64,000 bases of DNA from Candidatus Rokubacteria bacterium 13_1_40CM_69_27 (GCA_001917535.1 MNEF01000106.1:1-64000); one strand, 5' to 3'; counted from the stretch's first letter, positions 31,588 to 42,149 are shown. Numbers and translations: made by a program. The notes: generated by a model from the letters alone, not told the origin.

Positions 31588-32865
31588 ATGGAGTGGCTGC
31601 TCCTGGCCATCATCGTCGCGCTGACGCTCCTCAGCGTTCCCATCGCCTGGGCCCTGGCCCTGACGACGATCCTCTTCCTGGTGGTCAAGGGCGCGGCGCC
31701 GCTGACCCTCGTGCCCCTGATCCTGTTCTCCGGCGCCTCCAGCTTCCCGCTGCTCGCCATCCCGCTCTTCATCCTGGCCGGGGGGCTCATGGAGACGGGC
31801 GGCATCTCGCTCCGTCTGGTGAATCTCGCCCACAGCGTCGTCGGCTTCGTCCGGGGCGGGCTCGCCATGGCGACGGTGGTGGCGACCATGATCCAGTCAG
31901 AGATCTCGGGCTCCTCCGTCGCCGACGCCGCCGCCATCGGCAAGGTCGTCATCCCGGCCATGGGCAGGCGTGGGTACCCCCGGGCCCTGTCGGCCGCGAT
32001 CGTGTCGAACGCGGCCTCGGCGGCGATCCTCATCCCGCCCTCGATCCCGATGATCATCTACGCGTGGATGGCCGAGGTCTCGGTCGGCAAGATGTTCTTC
32101 GCCGGCTTCCTCCCGGGCTTCTTCGCGGGCGGCGCCATGATGGCGCTCTGCTACTACTACGCCCGCAAGCTCGACCTGCCCCGCGAGCAGTCCTTCTCGA
32201 TCGTGCGGGTAGGCCGCGCCACCCGTGACGCCTTCTGGGCGCTGACCATCCCCGTCGTCATCTTCGGCGGCATCTTCGCCGGGATCGCCACGGCCACGGA
32301 GGTGGCGGCGCTGGCGGCGGTGGCCGCCCTCGCGATCGGACTCTTCATCTACCGCGAGCTCGGGCGGGGGAATCTGGTGGCCATCCTGAGAGAGTCGGTC
32401 TCCCAGACGGCGGTGGTCATGATGATCGTCGCCTGCTCGGCGGTGCTGGGCTGGTACCTCACCAGCGAGCAGATCCCCCAGAAGTTCGCCCGCGCCATCC
32501 TCGAGACCACCACCAACAAGTACCTGGTGCTCTTCTTCCTGAACATCTTCTTCTTCGTGGCGGGGATGTTTCTGCACTCGGCGGCGGCCATCATCCTGAT
32601 CGTGCCGATCGTCATGCCGCTCGTCCGCCAGCTCGGGATCGACCCGATCCACTTCGGGATCATCATCACGATCAACCTCGGGGTGGGCCAGCAGACGCCG
32701 CCAGTGGCCACGGTGCTCTTCACCACCGCCGCCATCGCGGGACTGCCGTTCTGGGAGGTCTTCAAGGCCGGTTGGCTCTTCACGCTCGTGCTGGCGCTGG
32801 TGACGCTCGTCGTCACCTACTTCCCGCCGATGTCGCTCGTCCTGGTCGACCTGCTGTTCCGGTAG
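31588..32865 (+). CDS. dctM: TRAP transporter large permease (DctM)
   Basis: 425 aa multi-TM; LLAIPLFILAGGLMETGGIS, NLGVGQQTPPVATVLF. Confidence 0.94.
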   Translation: MEWLLLAIIVALTLLSVPIAWALALTTILFLVVKGAAPLTLVPLILFSGASSFPLLAIPLFILAGGLMETGGISLRLVNLAHSVVGFVRGGLAMATVVATMIQSEISGSSVADAAAIGKVVIPAMGRRGYPRALSAAIVSNAASAAILIPPSIPMIIYAWMAEVSVGKMFFAGFLPGFFAGGAMMALCYYYARKLDLPREQSFSIVRVGRATRDAFWALTIPVVIFGGIFAGIATATEVAALAAVAALAIGLFIYRELGRGNLVAILRESVSQTAVVMMIVACSAVLGWYLTSEQIPQKFARAILETTTNKYLVLFFLNIFFFVAGMFLHSAAAIILIVPIVMPLVRQLGIDPIHFGIIITINLGVGQQTPPVATVLFTTAAIAGLPFWEVFKAGWLFTLVLALVTLVVTYFPPMSLVLVDLLFR

Positions 32866-32877
32866 TATCCTCGCGCC

Positions 32878-34545
32878 ATGACGGTCGCCGAGATCCTCAT
32901 GGAAGTCTTGACATCCGCCGGCGTGCGCTACCTCTTCGGCAATCCCGGCACGACCGAGCTGCCGTTTCTCGACGCCCTTCCGGACTCCGGCCTCGAGTAC
33001 GTGGTGGGCCTGCAGGAGGCCGTCGCAGTGGCGGCGGCCGATGGTTACGCTCAGGCCTCGGGGCAGGTGGGCGTGGTCAATGTCCACGTGGCGCCGGGCG
33101 TGGCCAACAGTCTGTCGATCCTCCACAACGCGGCGCGGGCGAAGTCACCCCTGCTGCTGACGGCCGGACAGCAGGACACGCGTTTCCTGCTCCACGAGCC
33201 GATCCTGGCGGCGGATCTCGTGCAGATGACCGAGCAGTTCACCAAGTGGTCGTGCGAGGTCCGGCGTCCGGAGGAAGCGCCCGTCGCGCTGCGCCGGGCG
33301 CTCACGGTGGCCACGACGCCGCCCACGGGGCCCGTCTTCCTCTCGCTCCCGATGGATCTCATGGGCGCCGTGGTGGAGGATGCGGCTCGGGGGCCCGGCC
33401 CGGTCGCCACGCGGAGCCTGCCCGAGCCGTCGGCGATCGCTCGCGCCGCCGAGCTGCTCCGTGCCGCCGGCGCGCCCCTTGTCATCGCCGGCGACGGCGT
33501 GGCCCGTGCCCAGGCGCTCCCCGAGCTGGTCGCCCTGGCCGAGCGCCTGGGCGCCCGCGTCCACGGCGAGCCCGTGTATCGCCGCACCAGCTTCCCCAGC
33601 GATCACCCGCTGTGGCGGGGCGGGCTCTTCCCGGCGCCGAGCGCCGTCAGGAAGGCGCTGGAGGACTGCGATGCGCTCCTCGTCGTCGGAGCGAACGTCT
33701 TCACGTGGTTCCTCCACGCGCCGGGCGAGCCTTTCCCGCGCGGGCTGCCGGTCGTCCAGATCGACGACGATCCATGGGAGATCGGGCGCAGCTACCCCGT
33801 GACGCTGGGCATCGTCGCCGACCCCAAGGGCACGCTGGCCGCGCTGACGGCGGCGCTCGCCGAGCGGATGAGCGCGGCCGACCGCGCCGCCGCGGCCGCG
33901 CGGGGGCAGCAGATCGGCGCGGCACGAGCGGAGGCGGTGGCCCGGATGCGGGCGGCGGCGGAGGCGGAGGCCGACCGCGTCCCCATCTCGCAGGCCTACC
34001 TGATGCACACGCTGGCCTCCGTCGTCCCCGACGATGTGGTGGTCGTGGACGAGTCGGCGACGTCATTGCCCTTCGTCCTGCGCTACCTGCCGGCCGGGCG
34101 GCCGGGGTCCTTTTTCGGCTCGAAGACGGGCACGCTCGGCTGGGGCATGGGCGCGGCGATCGGCGTCCAGCTCGGCGCCCCGGGCCGGAAGGTCATCGCC
34201 ACCATCGGCGACGGCTCGGTGATGTACGCACCCCAGGCGCTGTGGACGGCGGCACACTACCGTCTCCCGATCACATACGTCGTGCCGAACAACGCGTCGT
34301 ACGCGATCCTCAAGTCCGGCATGCTGAGCCTCGGCCTCCAGTCGGCCAAGCGCGGGATCTATCCCGGGATGGACCTCGTGAACCCCGAGATCGATTACCC
34401 GGCACTCGCCAAGGCGCTCGGCGTGCGCGCCGAGCGGGTGGAAAAGCCGCGCGAGCTTCGCGATCTTCTGGTCGCGTGCCTCGCCCATCCCGGTCCCACG
34501 CTCGTCGACGTCGTCATCGACCGCGGCTTCAAGGCGATGCTGTGA
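32878..34545 (+). CDS. TPP-dependent enzyme (benzoylformate decarboxylase-like)
   Basis: 555 aa; YLFGNPGTTELPFLDAL, GYAQASGQVGVVNVHVAPGVAN, GDGSVMYAPQALWTAAHYRLPITYVVPNN. Confidence 0.88.
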   Translation: MTVAEILMEVLTSAGVRYLFGNPGTTELPFLDALPDSGLEYVVGLQEAVAVAAADGYAQASGQVGVVNVHVAPGVANSLSILHNAARAKSPLLLTAGQQDTRFLLHEPILAADLVQMTEQFTKWSCEVRRPEEAPVALRRALTVATTPPTGPVFLSLPMDLMGAVVEDAARGPGPVATRSLPEPSAIARAAELLRAAGAPLVIAGDGVARAQALPELVALAERLGARVHGEPVYRRTSFPSDHPLWRGGLFPAPSAVRKALEDCDALLVVGANVFTWFLHAPGEPFPRGLPVVQIDDDPWEIGRSYPVTLGIVADPKGTLAALTAALAERMSAADRAAAAARGQQIGAARAEAVARMRAAAEAEADRVPISQAYLMHTLASVVPDDVVVVDESATSLPFVLRYLPAGRPGSFFGSKTGTLGWGMGAAIGVQLGAPGRKVIATIGDGSVMYAPQALWTAAHYRLPITYVVPNNASYAILKSGMLSLGLQSAKRGIYPGMDLVNPEIDYPALAKALGVRAERVEKPRELRDLLVACLAHPGPTLVDVVIDRGFKAML

Positions 34546-36158
34546 CGGCACGCACGGGCGGGGAGTGGGTGGTCGAAGCGCTCCGCGCGGAGGGCGTGCG
34601 CCACGTGTTCGGCATCCCCGGCATCCACAACCTGACGATCTACGACGCGCTCCTCCGGCAGTCGGAGATCACCCACATCCTCGCGCGCCACGAGCAGGGG
34701 GCGGCCTTCATGGCCGACGGCTATGCCCGCGCGTCGGGGAGCGTCGGCGTGGTGGTGGTGACGACGGGTCCCGGGGCCACGAACACGCTGACCCCGCTGG
34801 CCGAGTCGTACTCGGCCTCGATGCCAGTCCTCGTCATCATGTCCGACATCGCCTCGACGCTGGTGGGCCGCGACGTCGGCGCCCTTCACGAGGTCCCCAA
34901 CCAGATCGAGTGCTTTCGACCGGTGTGCCGCATGGCCGAGACGCTCGCGTCGGCAGCCGAGATCCCGACGACGATCGCCGGCGCCTTCGACATCTTGCGG
35001 ACCGGGCGGCCCGGGCCGGTGGTCATCTCCATTCCGAACGATCTCCTCGGCGCGAACACCGAGGGCGTGCTCAGGGCGACCCGGAGTGGCCGCCGGCCGC
35101 CGTGTCACGTGGCCGAGATTGCGGAGGCCGCCCGCCGCCTGGCCGGGGCCCAGCGTCCGCTGATTCTGGCCGGCGGCGGGGTGATCGCCGCGGGCGCCGA
35201 ACGGGAGCTGCTGGCGCTGGCGCGACGGCTGGACGCCCCGGTGATCACCACCGTGATGGGGCGCGGCGCCATCGCCGCGGACGATCCTCTCTGGCACGGC
35301 GTGCTTCCCGACAAGCGCGCGACCGAGCCGGTGCTCCGCGAAGCCGACGTGATCTTCGCGGTCGGGTGCCGCTTCGCCGCGCGCTCGACCCAGGGACTCC
35401 TGCTCAACCTCTCGCTGGCGCCCGACCAGACGCTCATCCACCTCGATCTGGACGCCACGGTGATCGGCAAGCTCTTCAAGCCCCAGCTCGGGATCGTCGG
35501 CGACGCCAAGGACGGCCTGGCCCGACTGCTGGAGACGCTCGGACCAGGCGGGGGCCGGAGCGCCTGGGACCATGCCCGGCGCGGCGAGCAGCGCGAGGCC
35601 GCCAGCCCCCGTTACACCCGGGAGATCGCGGAGCTCATCCGGATGCTGCGCGACGGACTGCCCCGCGAGGCCATCGTGGTCAACGACCAGAGCGGCATCA
35701 ACTACTGGATGGAGTGGCGCTTCCCGGTGCTGGCACCGAGGACGTTTCTCTATCCTGTCGGTTCGGCCACGCTCGGCTACGCTGTGCCAGCGGCGATCGG
35801 CGCTCGGATCGCCAATCCCGGATGCCCCGTGGTGGCGGTGGTGGGCGATGGCGGGTTCATGTTCTCGGTCAACGAACTGGCGACGGCGGTGAAATACCGC
35901 CTGCCGATCGTCTTCCTCCTGATGAACGACAACCGCTACGGCGCCATCAAGTGGCTACAGGAGAAGATGTTCGGGCGCTGGGGCGAAGCGGATCTCGCCA
36001 ACCCCGACTTTCCGGCGCTGGCCCGCGCCTTCGGTGCCGGCGGCGAGTGCCTGCCCAGCCTGGACGCGCTGCCTCGGGCCCTGGCGGCGGCGCTCAAAGC
36101 GGGCGGGCCGACGGTGCTCGAGCTGGCGATGAACATCGACCCCCCATGGGATCTTTAG
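34542..36158 (+). CDS. TPP-dependent enzyme (acetolactate synthase large subunit-like)
   Basis: GTG 34542 overlapping previous stop, in frame with ORF 32772..36158; HVFGIPGIHNLTIYDAL, HEQGAAFMADGYARASG, VVGDGGFMFSVNELATAVKYRLPIVFLLMNDNRYG. Confidence 0.88.
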   Translation: MTARTGGEWVVEALRAEGVRHVFGIPGIHNLTIYDALLRQSEITHILARHEQGAAFMADGYARASGSVGVVVVTTGPGATNTLTPLAESYSASMPVLVIMSDIASTLVGRDVGALHEVPNQIECFRPVCRMAETLASAAEIPTTIAGAFDILRTGRPGPVVISIPNDLLGANTEGVLRATRSGRRPPCHVAEIAEAARRLAGAQRPLILAGGGVIAAGAERELLALARRLDAPVITTVMGRGAIAADDPLWHGVLPDKRATEPVLREADVIFAVGCRFAARSTQGLLLNLSLAPDQTLIHLDLDATVIGKLFKPQLGIVGDAKDGLARLLETLGPGGGRSAWDHARRGEQREAASPRYTREIAELIRMLRDGLPREAIVVNDQSGINYWMEWRFPVLAPRTFLYPVGSATLGYAVPAAIGARIANPGCPVVAVVGDGGFMFSVNELATAVKYRLPIVFLLMNDNRYGAIKWLQEKMFGRWGEADLANPDFPALARAFGAGGECLPSLDALPRALAAALKAGGPTVLELAMNIDPPWDL

Positions 36159-36363
36159 ATGGCCGCCTCCATGTGACGGTCTGTCATCGGCGAGGATCGA
36201 TTGTCACAGATCCGGTGAGCCGCGCCGCCACTCGCTGCTGCGTAACCTCCTGATATAGAAGACGATCGGCCGCGTCCAGGCTGCGGCATTATCCGTGCAG
36301 CGACGGTGGCTTCTCCCTAAGGGCGGGGCAGCGACTACCCCGCGCGAGTCGAAAGGAGGAGTC

Positions 36364-36891
36364 ATGAAGGCACGTCATTGTCATCCTCTCGTGATCTGGC
36401 TCGTGGCATTGGCGACCATTTTCGCCGGGTGCGCCACTCCCGGAACCACGGAGACGTCGGGCGCCTCGGGCGCGGCGGGTGTCAGGCAAACGGCAGGTGC
36501 CGGTGATGCCACGGGCATGGGGCCACGTCCGTCGCCGAAGGAATTCGTCCCCCTCAGGAGTCTCCCCGACATCCACTTCGATTTCGACCGCTACGAGATA
36601 CGAGCGGATGCGGCGAAGGTCCTCGAGGGGACCGCGGACTGGCTGAGAACGAATCGGGACGTGTTGATTCTGATCGAGGGGCACACCGACGAGCGGGGCA
36701 CCAACGAGTACAACCTCGCGCTCGGCGATCGTCGCGCCCGGGCCGCGCTGAACTACCTCGTCTCCCGCGGCGTGCAGAAGAACCGGATCACGACCATCAC
36801 CTACGGCGAAGAGCGGCCGCTCTGCACCTCGCGGACCGAGGAGTGCTGGAGCGAGAACCGCCGGGCCCACTTCGGAATGAAGAGCCGGTAG
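36364..36891 (+). CDS. pal: OmpA-family peptidoglycan-associated lipoprotein (Pal-like)
   Basis: Lipobox IFAGC; IHFDFDRYEIRADAAKVLEGTADWLRTNRDVLILIEGHTDERGTNEYNLALGDRRARAALNYLVSRGV. Confidence 0.9.
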   Translation: MKARHCHPLVIWLVALATIFAGCATPGTTETSGASGAAGVRQTAGAGDATGMGPRPSPKEFVPLRSLPDIHFDFDRYEIRADAAKVLEGTADWLRTNRDVLILIEGHTDERGTNEYNLALGDRRARAALNYLVSRGVQKNRITTITYGEERPLCTSRTEECWSENRRAHFGMKSR

Positions 36892-36943
36892 CCCTCCGAC
36901 TGCGCCGCGGGCGAGCAGCGGCGTCCTCGCCCACGGCTCACGT

Positions 36944-38029
36944 TCAGTCGCTGTCCGTCAAGGGCACGCAGGCGGCGGCGGGCAGGGTGAGCGTCACTTC
37001 CTGACCCGCCCGCACGGCCGCCGGGGGCGGCCCGGCCACGCGCAGGACCACATCGCTCCCGTCCACCTGCACCTGATAGTCGATGGCGTCACCGAGATAA
37101 CTCGTGCGCTGAACGGTCCCTCTCAGCACGTTCACCCCCTCACCGGGGGTCCTCGGTGAGGACGCGGGCGCCAGGGCGATCTCGTGGGGGCGGATGGAGA
37201 CCGTCACGGCCGCGCCGGGCTTCAGGCTCGCCGAGGCCACCCGGAGGCTGAGCCCGCCTCTGGCTACGCGATCGGGAGCGGCGGCCACCCCGTCGATCAA
37301 GTTGGTCTTGCCGATGAAGTCGGCGACGAAGCGCGTGCGGGGCTGCTCGAAGAGCTGATGCGCGGTTCCGATCTGGACGAGGCGTCCCCGGTAAAGCACC
37401 GCGATCCGGTCGGAGATGACCATGGCCTCGGCCTGGTCGTGGGTGACATAGAGCGTGGTGATCCCGAAGGCCTCGTGAAGCCGGCGGATCTCGAAGCGCA
37501 TTTCCTCACGGAGATTTGCATCCAGGTTACTGAGAGGTTCGTCGAGTAACAGGATCTCCGGCTCGACCACCAGCGAACGGGCCACAGCCACGCGCTGCTG
37601 CTGGCCCCCCGACAGCTCGCCCGGGTAGCGCGACTCGAACCCCTCGAGGTGGACGACCTTGAGGATCTCCCGCACCCGGCGCTCGCGCTCGGCTCGGGAC
37701 ACCTCCTGCTTGAACCGCAGGCCATACGCGACGTTCTGGGCGACCGTCATGTGGGGCCACAGCGCGTAGCTCTGGAAGATCATCGCCATCCGTCGCCGTT
37801 CCGGCGGGACGACGGCGCTCGGCGACGACAGACACCGGTCGCCGACCCAGATCTCGCCGGCCTCGGGCCTGAGGAATCCGGCCACGACCCTGAGCGTCGT
37901 CGTCTTCCCGCATCCCGAGGGGCCGAGCAGCGCCACCAGCTCGCGGGGTTTCACCTCGAGGGAAAGCCCCTCGACGGCGGCGACCTCGCCGTAGCGCTTG
38001 GTCAGCTCCTTGACGATCACTCCGGGCAT
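36944..38029 (-). CDS. ABC transporter ATP-binding protein (iron/putrescine/2-aminoethylphosphonate type)
   Basis: 361 aa; [48 protein letters not shown]-like C-terminus. Confidence 0.93.
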   Translation of the reverse strand: MPGVIVKELTKRYGEVAAVEGLSLEVKPRELVALLGPSGCGKTTTLRVVAGFLRPEAGEIWVGDRCLSSPSAVVPPERRRMAMIFQSYALWPHMTVAQNVAYGLRFKQEVSRAERERRVREILKVVHLEGFESRYPGELSGGQQQRVAVARSLVVEPEILLLDEPLSNLDANLREEMRFEIRRLHEAFGITTLYVTHDQAEAMVISDRIAVLYRGRLVQIGTAHQLFEQPRTRFVADFIGKTNLIDGVAAAPDRVARGGLSLRVASASLKPGAAVTVSIRPHEIALAPASSPRTPGEGVNVLRGTVQRTSYLGDAIDYQVQVDGSDVVLRVAGPPPAAVRAGQEVTLTLPAAACVPLTDSD

Positions 38030-38039
38030 CGAGGCGGCC

Positions 38040-39701
38040 TTACTCCTTCGCCCCCATGAAGTCGCGCCCCAGCACCCGCTGCATCAGCACCACCGTGCCG
38101 AAGGTCATGGCCAGCATGAAGAGGCCCAGGACGGCGATCGGCCCGAACTGGCCCTCTTCCTTGAGGTCGAAGATCACCACCGATATCACCTTGGTCGCGG
38201 GCGTGAACAAGATGATCGACGCCGAGAGCTCGCGGATCACCCCGATGAAGATGAAGCACCAGGTGGCGATGATCCCGCTGCGGGCCAGGGGCGCCGTGAT
38301 CTCCCCGAGCACGCGCAGGCGGCCGGCCCCGAGGATGCGGCCGGCGTCCTCGAGCTCCGGATGGACACCCTTGAACGTCGCGTCCGCCTGCGAGTACCCG
38401 ACGGGCATCTCCTTGGTGACATAGGCGACGAAGAGGATCCAGAGCGTGCCGTAGAGGAGGAGCGGCGGCCGCGTGTAGGCGATGAAGAGGCCGACGGCGA
38501 GCACGACACCGGGGATGACGATGGGCGCCAGGGCCAGGAAGGCCAAGACTTGATGGCCGATGATCAGCCGGCGGTTGGTGACGTAGGCCAGCAGGGCCGC
38601 CAGCCCGGCGCCCACCGTCGCCGTCATCACGCCGAGCTCGAGCGTGTTGAGCACCGCCGACTGGGTGGCGCTGTACTCGAAGAAGGTGAACGTGAAGTTC
38701 GCCAGCGTGAGGTTGTCCCAGGTGAGCGGCTGGGCCCAGGCGCGCGAGAGCGCCGCCTTGGCCAGGACCCCGTAGGGGAGGAAGATCGCGCACGCCAGCA
38801 GGGCCAGGCACCCTCCCAGCGCCGGATAACGCCAGAGGCCGAGCGGAATAGCCCGGCGCCGGCCACCCTTGCCGCCGATCGACGCGTAGCCGCGCCGCCC
38901 CAGCAGCCGCTTCTGGACCTGCAGCAGGAGCGCCGTGGCCAGGAGCAGGGGAATGGAGAACGCCGCCGCCATCTCCACCTTGGGCGGGTAGTGGAAAAAG
39001 GACCAGATCTGCGTGGTGATGGTGTGGAAGCCGGCGGGGAGCGCGAGGATGGCGGGCGAGCCGAACAGGGCCAGGGCCTGCAGCACGGCCAGGATGAAGC
39101 CGCTGAGGATCGCCGGGGCCACCATCGGCAGCGTCACCGTGGCGGCCACCCGGAGCCGGCCGGCGCCGAGGATGGCGGCCGCCTCCTCCAGATCGGAGGC
39201 GATCAGCGCCAGCGTGTTGGCGATCATGATGTAGACGTAGGGGAAGGTGTAGATCGCCACCACGAAGATGAGGCCCGGCATGGTGAAGATGTTGACGAGG
39301 GCGTCGTCGGCGCCGCTGAGATTTCGGTAGAGCTTGTTGAGCAGCCCGGCGTTGGGGCCGGCCAGCATGACCCAGGCGAAGGCGCCCAGGAAGGGCGGCG
39401 TCACGAAGGACGCCATGATGAGCCCGCGGATCAGCGTCTGGCCGGGCAGGTCCGTGCGCGCCGTGAGCCACGCCATCGGCGCCCCCAGGGCGACGGAGGC
39501 CAGGCCCACCCAGAACGCCATCACGACCGTGTTCCACAGTGCCTTCTGCAGCTGCGGGTCCTGGAAGACCGTGGCGTAGTGGGCGAGCGTGGGCCCGCTC
39601 TCGCTGCTGACGCTCACCCAGCCGATCCACCCGAGCGGGAGGGCCATCAACACCACGAGGGCGAGCGCGGCAGCCACCCAGACCGGAATCGAGCGGTCCA
39701 T
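38040..39701 (-). CDS. ABC transporter permease (FbpB/iron type, fused)
   Basis: 553 aa multi-TM, two BPD-type permease halves; FVAYVTKEMPVGYSQADATFKGVHPELEDAGRILGAGRLRVLGEITAPL. Confidence 0.92.
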   Translation of the reverse strand: MDRSIPVWVAAALALVVLMALPLGWIGWVSVSSESGPTLAHYATVFQDPQLQKALWNTVVMAFWVGLASVALGAPMAWLTARTDLPGQTLIRGLIMASFVTPPFLGAFAWVMLAGPNAGLLNKLYRNLSGADDALVNIFTMPGLIFVVAIYTFPYVYIMIANTLALIASDLEEAAAILGAGRLRVAATVTLPMVAPAILSGFILAVLQALALFGSPAILALPAGFHTITTQIWSFFHYPPKVEMAAAFSIPLLLATALLLQVQKRLLGRRGYASIGGKGGRRRAIPLGLWRYPALGGCLALLACAIFLPYGVLAKAALSRAWAQPLTWDNLTLANFTFTFFEYSATQSAVLNTLELGVMTATVGAGLAALLAYVTNRRLIIGHQVLAFLALAPIVIPGVVLAVGLFIAYTRPPLLLYGTLWILFVAYVTKEMPVGYSQADATFKGVHPELEDAGRILGAGRLRVLGEITAPLARSGIIATWCFIFIGVIRELSASIILFTPATKVISVVIFDLKEEGQFGPIAVLGLFMLAMTFGTVVLMQRVLGRDFMGAKE

Positions 39702-39711
39702 GCGCGGGATC

Positions 39712-40740
39712 CTAGGCCCCGAAGAACTCCACGAAGCGCTTCTTGATCTCCTCGTTGCGCTTCTCCAGCTCTTCGGGATCGACCTGGAGCAGCTTGAGCT
39801 CGTCCAGCTTCGGCTTGTCGGCCGGGTACTTCACTTCGGGGTGCCCGGTGTAGAGGCCCTCGCTGTCGGCCATGACCTGCTGGACATCCTTGGTGAAGGT
39901 GAAGTCGGTGAAGAGCTTGGCCGCATTCGGATGCGGGGCGAAGGCGGTGATGGCGGTCGGCGAGACGACGAGCGGCACGCCATCCTTGGGATACACGATC
40001 TCGATCGGGCTGCCCTTCTTCTTCAGCTGATACGCGCTGTAGTCGCCGCCGTTCACGGCCACCGAGCGCTCGCCGGAGGCCACCACGGCGGACGGGTCGG
40101 CGGCCGACTGTACGATCATGGCCCGGTTCTGAGCGAGCTGCTTGAAGTAGTCCCAGCCGTAGTGGTTCACGAGCGCCAGCACGTGGGTGGCGATGACACC
40201 GCTGTAGCCGGGATGGGCCGTGACCAGCTTGCCCCTCCACTTGGGGTCGAGCAGCTCCTTCCAGGTCCTGGGGGCCTCCACCGCCGACACGATCTTCGTG
40301 TTGTAGGCGATGACGTTGACCGTGGCCCGCAAGCCGTAGTAATAACCATCGCGGTCCTTGAAGCCCGCCGGGAACTTGTCGACGCCCGCCGGCGTGTAGT
40401 GCATGAGGAGCTTCTTTTCCTTGAGGAGCACGAAGTGGCCGGCGTCCGAGGTGTGGACGACGTCCACGTTCTTGATGTTGGCCTGGAGCTCCTGCATGAG
40501 CTTCTGCAAGATGCGCTGCGAGCCGGTGCGGTGGACCTCCACCTTGATCCCCGGGTAGGCCGCCTCGAACAGCTTGGCGACCTTCTCGGCGCTGGGGAGG
40601 ACCAGCGAGGTGTACCAGACGACTTTACCTTCCTTCTTGGCGGCCTCCAGGTGCCCGTCCTGGGCGGAGGCCGGCGCGGCCCCGCCCAGCAACACCAGCA
40701 CTCCGAGAACCGCCATCGGGAAACGCCAACGCTGGGCCAT
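39712..40740 (-). CDS. extracellular solute-binding protein (Fe(3+)-type ABC)
   Basis: 342 aa; signal peptide; AKKEGKVVWYTSLVLPSAEKVAKLFEAAYPGIKVEVHRTGSQRILQKL. Confidence 0.92.
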   Translation of the reverse strand: MAQRWRFPMAVLGVLVLLGGAAPASAQDGHLEAAKKEGKVVWYTSLVLPSAEKVAKLFEAAYPGIKVEVHRTGSQRILQKLMQELQANIKNVDVVHTSDAGHFVLLKEKKLLMHYTPAGVDKFPAGFKDRDGYYYGLRATVNVIAYNTKIVSAVEAPRTWKELLDPKWRGKLVTAHPGYSGVIATHVLALVNHYGWDYFKQLAQNRAMIVQSAADPSAVVASGERSVAVNGGDYSAYQLKKKGSPIEIVYPKDGVPLVVSPTAITAFAPHPNAAKLFTDFTFTKDVQQVMADSEGLYTGHPEVKYPADKPKLDELKLLQVDPEELEKRNEEIKKRFVEFFGA

Positions 40741-40742
40741 GC

Positions 40743-42149
40743 TCAGTCCTCTCGTCGGAGTGAAGCCGCCAGACCCTCCAGCCGCGGCGCTCCGGGCAGC
40801 CGCTCGACTTCGCGGACCACCCGATCGATGCGCTCGACCGACAGGGCCAGGGCGGCGTTGCCGCGGAATTTCGCCTCTAGCTCGTCGCGCGTCAACGGGG
40901 AATCAGGGCCCCCACGCGGATGCTCCTGGCGGGCCTCCACCACGCGGCCATCGGCGAGGCGCACCAGGACGTGACCGGAGAACTGGCGGGGGTAATCGAT
41001 CGTGGGGTCCACCTCGTAGCCGACCTTCTCCGCTACCCGCAGCACCCTCTCATCCCCGACCGCCTCGTCGGTGAAGCAGGCCAGCCCGGCCTCCCCCCTG
41101 ACCAGCATCGTCGCCAGCAGGTAGGGGAGGCTGAACTTGGCCGCGTAGCCGTTCGCCGGGCGGTGCTTGGCGGCCAGGGGCTCCCAGAGACGAGGCACGG
41201 GGCCGGCCGCCGTCCGGCATCGGATCTCGACGATCTCTTCGGCTCGGACGCGGTGCTCCTGCCGAAGCCGGAGGGCGCAGTCCATGTACGGGTGGGCGAT
41301 GGAGCCACAGGGATAGGGCTTGAAGGTGAGCCGTTCGATCTCCCACTCCCGGCCGAGGCTCTCCAGCAGCCTCTCGAGCCGGGCGGCATCGAAGCCGTCG
41401 GCGAACGCGCGGTAGAAGCCGTGCTCGCCTTCGAGCACGCGGGCGGGACCGCTGAACCCGTGGCGGGCCAGGAGGGTCGCCACCACGCCCGCGTGGGCCG
41501 CCCAGCCCGGGTGCAGGCGCTTCGTCCACGCTCCATCGGCCAGGTACTCGATGATGCCGCCCGCCTGGCTGCCGCAGATGCCGAGGGCGTCGACGAGCTG
41601 GTCCTCGGTCAGCCCGTACAGCCGGGCGGCCGCGGCCGCTGCGGCGAAGCCGCCCGTCAGCGCCGTCGGATGAAAGTGGCGCGCGTGAAATTTTCCGGGG
41701 ACGGCGAGCCCGACGCGGCACATCACCTCGACCGCCGCCACGATCGCCTCGACAACAGCGGCGCCGGAGGCCACCACGGCCTCACCCACGGCAAGGGCGG
41801 TGGGCACCGCGACGCATCCGGTGTGGACGATCGCGTCCTCACGCGTGTCGTCGAAGTCGAGCCCGTGGGCCAGCGTGCCATTGGCGAGGACGGCGCTGGC
41901 GGCGCCGACTCTCTCTTTGGCGCCCACCAGCGTGCTCTCCGGCGCGCCGCCGAGTCGGAGCGCCGTCTCGGTCGTGGCCCGGCCGAATTCCATGGTGGAG
42001 GCGGCGAGGCAGCTGCCCAGCGTGTCGAGGACGAGGAGCGTGGCGCGTTCGACGGCGGCCGGAGGAATCGCGCCGAGCCGCAGGCCGAGCGCGAAGCGGG
42101 CCAGGCGTCGGGAGGCCGATCGTTCGCCCCGGCCGGGCCCCGCGGTCAT
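40743..42149 (-). CDS. MmgE/PrpD family protein
   Basis: ATG 42149 in frame with ORF 40743..43025; LVLDTLGSCLAAS, ANGTLAHGLDFDDT, FHPTALTGGFAAAAAAARLYGLTEDQLVDALGICGSQAGG. Confidence 0.9.
   Translation of the reverse strand: MTAGPGRGERSASRRLARFALGLRLGAIPPAAVERATLLVLDTLGSCLAASTMEFGRATTETALRLGGAPESTLVGAKERVGAASAVLANGTLAHGLDFDDTREDAIVHTGCVAVPTALAVGEAVVASGAAVVEAIVAAVEVMCRVGLAVPGKFHARHFHPTALTGGFAAAAAAARLYGLTEDQLVDALGICGSQAGGIIEYLADGAWTKRLHPGWAAHAGVVATLLARHGFSGPARVLEGEHGFYRAFADGFDAARLERLLESLGREWEIERLTFKPYPCGSIAHPYMDCALRLRQEHRVRAEEIVEIRCRTAAGPVPRLWEPLAAKHRPANGYAAKFSLPYLLATMLVRGEAGLACFTDEAVGDERVLRVAEKVGYEVDPTIDYPRQFSGHVLVRLADGRVVEARQEHPRGGPDSPLTRDELEAKFRGNAALALSVERIDRVVREVERLPGAPRLEGLAASLRRED

Noticed and set aside
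36323-36343. GCGGGG-N9-CCCCGC hairpin before pal as a riboswitch
   Set aside because: Only 6 bp, no recognisable conserved aptamer sequence.
37998-39746. 582-aa + strand ORF rich in H/D/E/R
   Set aside because: Antisense of the ABC permease; composition typical of GC-rich shadow frames.
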